A DNA stretch of 64,000 nt from Cupriavidus pampae (GTDB lineage: Bacteria > Pseudomonadota > Gammaproteobacteria > Burkholderiales > Burkholderiaceae), in the NCBI RefSeq assembly GCF_914271485.1, contig NZ_CAJZAG010000006.1, positions 124,001-188,000 on the forward strand, written 5' to 3'. The first letter of the stretch is position 1, and the number at the start of each line of letters is the position of its first letter. The notes under the pieces were generated by a model. The model ran no database searches, was not told where the DNA came from, and worked only from the letters and a program-made list of their open reading frames with translations. Below are positions 59,549 to 64,000 of the stretch, piece after piece. Position numbers and translations under genes: made by a program.

Positions 59549-60556
59549 ATGCCGCAGCGCCGTCTCGTTCGCATCTTTCCAAAGCGTTATTCACAGCGCT
59601 TTCCACACCGCATTCCACAGCTTTCTCCACAGGCTGCGCGACTGCCGTTGCGCCCCCCTTTGCGTACCATATTGCAGGGCCTTACCGCAGCCGTCGCGGT
59701 GGCCGTTCTGTGTGGCTGCGCCACCGAGATCAAGCCCGCGCGGCCACAGGCCGCGGCGCTGCCGGACACCGAACGCGTGCGTACCACGCCGGGCGCTACA
59801 CAACGCGAACGGATCGTGGAAATCGCGCGCCAGGAGTGGCAGCGCTGGGGCGGTCAGGTGGTTCGCATCGGCCGCGACGATACGGCCTGCGTGACGCGCA
59901 GTCCGCTGCCGGCGCCCGTCATGCCGCAGGCCGGCGTGGCCGGCGACCGTCCGAATGGTAGCGGGACCGCTTCCGCCGATACCGAAGCGGACGCGTCGGG
60001 CGATGCAGACTGCCTGCGCTTTCCCGACGGCACGGGGATGGAAGCCACCGCGCAGGGTTGCGCGCTGGCGCAGCGTTACTGGCATATCGTGGGCCAGTCG
60101 CCGAACTGCCAGCAGATCACGCAGGGGGCATGGGCGTGGTCAGCGGTATTCATTTCGTGGGTCATGCGCAAGTCTGGGCTCGACGAGCGCCAGTTCCTGA
60201 CCGGCGAGTCACATTCGATGTACGTGGTGGATGCGCGAGACGGAGTGCTACCCGCACCGGCGTTTCATATCGAGCCGGTGCCCGCCCTGCCCCGCCCGGG
60301 TGACGTCATCTGCGCCGTGCGCGGCCGCGACAAGTTTCTCGAGGATCCGGCCGAGATCGGGTTCGGCACGACGCCGATGCATTGCGATATCGTGGTCGAG
60401 GTGGATCCTGCCGCGCGCGAAGTCCGCGCAATCGGTGGCAATGTGCAACAGTCGGTGTCGATGGATGTGATCGAGCTGGGCGATTCGGGCAAGCTCGACG
60501 CGTTCACCAACTCGCATATGCCGTGGATACTGGTCATGCGCAACGACCTGCAGTAA
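59549..60556 (+). CDS. DUF2272-family lipoprotein
   Basis: A 335-residue protein from the ATG at 59549. A hydrophobic signal ending in the lipobox LCGC (AVAVAVLCGCATEI) predicts a lipoprotein; the C-terminal ~200 residues match the DUF2272 pattern (GAWAWSAVFISWVMRKSG, HIEPVPALPRPGDVICAVR, MHCDIVVEVD, AIGGNVQQSVSM). The Cys/His-containing fold suggests an NlpC/P60 (CHAP)-like hydrolase, but this is not proven. The true start may be a TTG at 59648 or 59660, which would give a normal short signal peptide and leave the 12-bp array untranslated. Confidence 0.82.
   Translation: MPQRRLVRIFPKRYSQRFPHRIPQLSPQAARLPLRPPLRTILQGLTAAVAVAVLCGCATEIKPARPQAAALPDTERVRTTPGATQRERIVEIARQEWQRWGGQVVRIGRDDTACVTRSPLPAPVMPQAGVAGDRPNGSGTASADTEADASGDADCLRFPDGTGMEATAQGCALAQRYWHIVGQSPNCQQITQGAWAWSAVFISWVMRKSGLDERQFLTGESHSMYVVDARDGVLPAPAFHIEPVPALPRPGDVICAVRGRDKFLEDPAEIGFGTTPMHCDIVVEVDPAAREVRAIGGNVQQSVSMDVIELGDSGKLDAFTNSHMPWILVMRNDLQ
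59587..59632 (+). repeat. 12-bp periodic DnaA-box-like array
   Basis: Four CACA motifs repeat every 12 bp. The first is TTATTCACA (a match to TTATNCACA), followed by CTTTCCACA, CATTCCACA and TTCTCCACA. If translated in the DUF2272 frame they read RYSQ-RFPH-RIPQ-LSPQ, a four-residue repeat just before the lipoprotein signal. They may therefore be coding, or be a DnaA-binding array upstream of the true start. Confidence 0.5.
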
Positions 60557-60640
60557 AAAATTATTCGCGTGAATAATCGATGTGTTTGATATCGGATGCA
60601 GTCGATAATTCGCATCGATAGTCAGGAGAGCAATTCAATC

Positions 60641-61612
60641 ATGGCTTCCATCTGTATCGTCGGTGCCGGCGCGGTAGGTGGCTTTATTGCCGCGCGCGTG
60701 GCGAAGGCTGGGCACACGGTCAACGTGCTGGCGCGGGGCAAGACACTCGAGGCATTGCAGGCGCACGGCATCACGCTGATCGACCGAGACGGGCGCGCAT
60801 CATATCCGGTGCACGCGGAGGCCGATCCGGCGCGGCTCGGGGTGCAGGACATCGTGATCATCACGGTCAAGGCACCCGCACTGGCCGATCTGGCCGAGCG
60901 CCTGACGCCGCTGATCGGTTCCGCCACGGTCATCGTGCCGGCCATGAATGGCGTGCCATGGTGGTTCTTCGAGCGGCCGGGACCGTTGTCCGGCCAGCGT
61001 CTGCAGACCGTCGATCCCGATGGCCGTATCGCGCGAGCCCTGCCGGCATCGCAGGTGATCGGGGGCGTCGTGCATCTGTCGGCATCGAGTCCGGAGCCGG
61101 GCGTGGTGCAGCATGCCTTTGGCGACAAGCTGATCCTCGGCGCCCCGGCCGGTGGCCCGGACCCGCGCGTCGATCGTGTGGCGGACCTGTTGCAGCAGGG
61201 GCTCGAGGTGGAACGCAGCGCGGCGATCCAGCGCGACGTCTGGTTCAAGCTGTGGGGCAACATGACGATGAGCCCGGTGTCCGTGCTGACCGGCGCCACC
61301 TGCGACCGTATTCTCGACGACCCGCTGGTCTATCGTTTCTGCCTCGATGTGATGGCCGAGGCGAGTCGCATTGGTGCGGCCATCGGCTGTCCGATCGCGC
61401 AGAGTGGCGAGGATCGCAGCCAGGTCACGCGCAAGCTCGGCGCTTTCAAGACATCGATGCTGCAGGATGCCGAGGCCGGGCGCACGCTCGAGATCGACGC
61501 GCTGGTCGCGTCAGTGCGCGAAATCGGCGAACGCGTCGATATTCGTACGCCGAACCTCGATGCGCTGCTTGGCCTCGTGCGGTTGCACGCGCAGACGCAC
61601 GGACTGGCCTGA
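60641..61612 (+). CDS. 2-dehydropantoate 2-reductase (ApbA/PanE family)
   Basis: NADPH-dependent reductase of the ketopantoate reductase family; it may serve pantothenate synthesis or another 2-keto substrate. The Rossmann motif GAGAVGG is at residues 8-14. The catalytic Lys is probably the one in RDVWFKLWGNMTMSPVS; the C-terminal helical domain follows. Length 323 residues is normal. The ATG at 60641 has AGGAGAG about 11 bp upstream. Paralogues are common in this group, so panE itself is not asserted. Confidence 0.9.
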   Translation: MASICIVGAGAVGGFIAARVAKAGHTVNVLARGKTLEALQAHGITLIDRDGRASYPVHAEADPARLGVQDIVIITVKAPALADLAERLTPLIGSATVIVPAMNGVPWWFFERPGPLSGQRLQTVDPDGRIARALPASQVIGGVVHLSASSPEPGVVQHAFGDKLILGAPAGGPDPRVDRVADLLQQGLEVERSAAIQRDVWFKLWGNMTMSPVSVLTGATCDRILDDPLVYRFCLDVMAEASRIGAAIGCPIAQSGEDRSQVTRKLGAFKTSMLQDAEAGRTLEIDALVASVREIGERVDIRTPNLDALLGLVRLHAQTHGLA

Positions 61613-61639
61613 CGTCAGCGGCCCACTCGGCCGCGTAAC

Positions 61640-62797
61640 TCATTCCTCGGCCGCGAACGGCAGTTCTTCCTGCACCGGTTCGTGGCCGACCGCACTCGCT
61701 GGCAGCAACGCGCTCACGCGTACGCCCAGCAGCCGAATCCGGCGTTCGAGCGCGATGCGCTTCAGACATTCGGTCGCACCGCGGCGGATGGCGGCCCCGT
61801 CGGCGGTGTACGCGGTCAGGGTCAGATCGCGTGTCACCGTCCGAAAATCGTCGAAGCGCAGCTTGATGCCGACTGTGCGGCCCACATAGCCCTTGCGGCG
61901 CAGGTCTTCGCCCACGCGCAGGCATAACGTCGTGAACGCTTCCGATAGCACCGGACGGTCGTTTCTGGGATGCAGGTCGCGTTCGAACGTCGTCTCGCGG
62001 CTCATCGACTTCGGCTCCGAACGCACCACCACCAGCCGCTCGTCGTGGCCTTGCGCCACGCGCGCGAGCCATTCGGCATAGTTGCGGCCAAAGTGGGTCT
62101 GCAGCAGGCCGGGATCGGCCTGCGCGACATCGCCCACGGTATGGATCCCCAGCGCACTCAGCCGGTCCGCGGCTTTCGGGCCGATGCCATTGACCTTGCG
62201 CGCGGCCAGCGGCCAGATCCGGGTGGGCACATCTTCGGCTGTCAGGATGGTCAGGCCATTGGGCTTGTCGAGCTCGGAACCGATCTTGGCCAACAGCTTG
62301 TTGGGCGCGACGCAGATCGAGCAGGTCAGGCCGGTCGAGGTATGCACGGCATTCTTGATCTGCGCGGCCACCTCGCGCACCTCGCCCGGAATATTCGTCA
62401 GATCGATATAGATCTCATCGATACCACGGTCTTCAATCTCTTGCGTGAATGCCCGCACCGCCGCCTTGAAGCGGCCGGAGTAGTGGCGATAGGCCTCGAA
62501 GTCGGTTGGCAGCAGGATGGCGTCGGGCGCGAGCCGCGCGGCCTTCATCATGCCCATGGCCGAGAACACGCCGAGTGCGCGTGCCTCGTAGGTGGAGGTG
62601 GTGACCACGCCGCGACCCACGTAGTCGCGCAGACGCGCATAGCGTCGCGAACCGTCGGGCAGGGTTTGCGGGATGGCATCGCGGCCGCCGCCAATCACGA
62701 CGGGCTGCCCGCGGAGTTCCGGGTAGCGCAGCAGTTCGACCGACGCGTAGAACGCGTCCATGTCGAGATGAGCGATGCGGCGGGCGCCGAGGGTCAT
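61640..62797 (-). CDS. dinB: DNA polymerase IV (Y-family)
   Basis: Error-prone translesion polymerase. Catalytic acidic residues are at D12/D14 (HLDMDAFYASVE) and D127/E128 (GIDEIYIDLTN). The little-finger domain follows (RETTFERDLHP). Length 385 residues, with an extra segment of ~20 residues near 38-63 (DAIPQTLPDGSRRYARLRDY) compared with E. coli DinB. The start is 17 bp from a perfect LexA box, so it is SOS-induced. It ends 28 bp from the converging reductase gene. Confidence 0.95.
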   Translation of the reverse strand: MTLGARRIAHLDMDAFYASVELLRYPELRGQPVVIGGGRDAIPQTLPDGSRRYARLRDYVGRGVVTTSTYEARALGVFSAMGMMKAARLAPDAILLPTDFEAYRHYSGRFKAAVRAFTQEIEDRGIDEIYIDLTNIPGEVREVAAQIKNAVHTSTGLTCSICVAPNKLLAKIGSELDKPNGLTILTAEDVPTRIWPLAARKVNGIGPKAADRLSALGIHTVGDVAQADPGLLQTHFGRNYAEWLARVAQGHDERLVVVRSEPKSMSRETTFERDLHPRNDRPVLSEAFTTLCLRVGEDLRRKGYVGRTVGIKLRFDDFRTVTRDLTLTAYTADGAAIRRGATECLKRIALERRIRLLGVRVSALLPASAVGHEPVQEELPFAAEE

Positions 62798-62814
62798 GAC
62801 GATATCACCGAATA

Positions 62815-62830
62815 CTGTATGTCCGTACAG
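62815..62830. promoter_or_regulatory. LexA box (SOS operator) upstream of dinB
   Basis: CTGTATGTCCGTACAG matches the LexA consensus CTGT-N8-ACAG exactly. It lies 17 bp before the dinB start codon. The gap between dinB and rarD is only 89 bp. Confidence 0.85.
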
Positions 62831-62886
62831 TGTAGTGCGCGATGATATCGCCGGGATCGATCATCTGGCAACCACTGAATGTCGTC

Positions 62887-63813
62887 TCATTCCTTCGGTC
62901 GATAATTACCGTCGGTGGCAGCAGCGGCCGGAGCGGTCACCAATGGGACGCGCCGGGACATCCAGAAGCTTTCAAACGCATAAATCACCAGCGAGACCCA
63001 GATCAGCGCGTAGCCAATCTGCTTCTGCTCCGGAAACGGTTCATGCCAGAGCCAGATGCCCAGCAGCAGTTGCAGCGTCGGGCCGGTGTACTGGAGCAGA
63101 CCCAGCAACGAGAGCGGGATCCGGCGCGCGCCCGCGGCAAAGAACAGCAGCGGCACGGCGGTGACCGGGCCCGCCATCAACAGCAGGAATTGCGTACCTG
63201 GTGCTGCGTGGCGCGTGGTGTCCTGCCCGGTCATGATCAGGTAGCCCAGCGCGATGGCCGCCACCGGGAACAGGATCAGCGTTTCGAGCGACAGGCCCTC
63301 GAGCGCGCCCAGCGCGCCGGTCTTGCGCAGCAGCCCATACCCGCCGAAGGTGCCTGCCAGCGCCAGCGCGATCCACGGCAGTTGTCCCGCGCTCAACGTG
63401 AGCCAGAGCACGCCGGCGGCGGCCACGGCAATCGACAGCCACTGCCCGGGGCGCAGCCGCTCATGCAGGAACAGCACGCCGAGCAGCACGCTGAACAGCG
63501 GATTGATGAAGTAACCGAGGCTCGCATCGACCACGCGATTGGCCGAGACCGCCCAGATATAGATAAACCAGTTGCCGCACAGCAGCGCCGCGCTCGCGGC
63601 GAAACCGAGGATCAGCTTTGGATTGGTCGCGACCTGGCGCAGCCAGCTGAAGTGCCGGCGCCAGAGCAGGATCGCGCCGAGGAACACGAGCGACCACACC
63701 ATCCGGTGCAGCAGGATCTCGAGCGGCGCTACGCCGTGAACGGACTTGATGTAGAGGGGCAGGAGGCCCCAGATGATGTACGCGAGCAGCGCGTAAAGAA
63801 TGCCGAGTTGCAT
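62887..63813 (-). CDS. rarD: RarD-type EamA-family transporter
   Basis: A 308-residue inner-membrane protein with about ten helices in two EamA repeats. RarD features include GILYALLAYIIWGLLPLYIK at the start and SANRVVDASLGYFINPLFSVLLG. The start MQLGILYALL at 63813 is chosen by homology; the ribosome binding site is weak, and the frame is open to 63996. RarD proteins are linked to chloramphenicol tolerance and small-molecule export in E. coli. The true substrate is unknown. Confidence 0.9.
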   Translation of the reverse strand: MQLGILYALLAYIIWGLLPLYIKSVHGVAPLEILLHRMVWSLVFLGAILLWRRHFSWLRQVATNPKLILGFAASAALLCGNWFIYIWAVSANRVVDASLGYFINPLFSVLLGVLFLHERLRPGQWLSIAVAAAGVLWLTLSAGQLPWIALALAGTFGGYGLLRKTGALGALEGLSLETLILFPVAAIALGYLIMTGQDTTRHAAPGTQFLLLMAGPVTAVPLLFFAAGARRIPLSLLGLLQYTGPTLQLLLGIWLWHEPFPEQKQIGYALIWVSLVIYAFESFWMSRRVPLVTAPAAAATDGNYRPKE

Positions 63814-63887
63814 GGAGGGTGTACTTTCTCCCCTCGCACGAATGTCGATGAGGGGATGGTGTCTGTGCGGGCTCGATTGTCGCCCAG

Positions 63888-63910
63888 AAACGGTGCAGGG
63901 GTTGCACCGT
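63888..63910 (-). terminator. Hairpin terminator after the partial outer-membrane gene
   Basis: ACGGTGCA (63890-63897) pairs with TGCACCGT (63903-63910) around GGGGT. Read on the minus strand the hairpin is followed by TTCT. It lies 28 bp past the stop codon of the partial porin-like gene. Confidence 0.5.
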
Positions 63911-63938
63911 CTCACCATCCCCCGGAGCCCGTCAGGGC

Positions 63939-64000
63939 TTACAGCTTGTGCGAGAAGCTGAACTGCGCGAACGCCTGCTCGGCCACGTTGAACCACTGCG
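63939..64000 (-). CDS. C-terminal end of a probable outer-membrane porin (5' part outside window)
   Basis: The last 19 codons before the TAA at 63939 read QWFNVAEQAFAQFSFSHKL. The alternating hydrophobic pattern FSFSHKL is like the last strand of an outer-membrane barrel, although it ends in Leu rather than Phe. Only the tail is visible, so the family cannot be confirmed. Confidence 0.45.
   Translation of the reverse strand, partial: QWFNVAEQAFAQFSFSHKL

Overview
The window is GC-rich, gene-dense DNA from a beta-proteobacterium of the Burkholderiaceae. The best fit is Cupriavidus or a close Ralstonia relative. Reasons are the atpIBEFHAGDC - parBA - rsmG/mnmG block with parS sites, the trifunctional PutA, the PhhA/PhhB pair, two branched-chain-amino-acid-type (Liv) ABC transporters and overall protein similarity to that group. 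The parABS genes and four exact DnaA boxes suggest the segment lies fairly near a chromosomal origin. No dnaA, rRNA, tRNA, insertion sequence, prophage or CRISPR array was seen.

Layout. 1-9.6 kb (all minus strand): putA (C-terminus outside the window) with a cluster of GTTGCA operator half-sites, priA, hemE, an HSL-type esterase, and an 0.8 kb AT-richer gap that ends in a plus-strand terminator with no gene in front of it. 9.6-22.1 kb: the complete ATP synthase operon, then parB, parA, rsmG and mnmG, with three parS sites around and inside mnmG. 22.1-32.9 kb: two Liv-type ABC transporter clusters. The first has a fused LivM-LivG protein and an attenuator-like leader. The second has a G-quadruplex-prone intercistronic element. 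A small unknown gene lies between them. 33.2-39.2 kb: a GMC oxidoreductase, a monoacylglycerol-lipase-like hydrolase, and copper efflux (cueR, copA, divergent copZ) with two facing CueR-type promoters. 39.2-49.2 kb: ompW, then an alpha-2-macroglobulin - YhhN - PbpC operon for the periplasm and cell wall. 49.3-53.8 kb: an Lrp-type regulator divergent from phhA-phhB (phenylalanine catabolism), and a two-component system. 53.8-58.2 kb: a SET-domain lysine methyltransferase whose 3' end carries a 13-bp tandem repeat, and a large autotransporter broken by a one-base frameshift. 58.2-59.6 kb: an origin-like non-coding locus around the HU gene (AT-rich stretch, DnaA boxes, seven GTATAC palindromes, a 12-bp periodic box array). 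59.6-64 kb: a DUF2272 lipoprotein, a ketopantoate-reductase-like enzyme, dinB under a LexA box, rarD, and the end of a probable porin.

Most genes are core metabolism and are ordinary. The most unusual parts are the GTATAC/DnaA-box locus next to HU, the orphan plus-strand terminator at 9.5 kb, the liv1 leader, the G4 element in liv2, the SET-domain gene and the frameshifted autotransporter. All functions are inferred from sequence motifs and known families. Nothing here was tested by database search.
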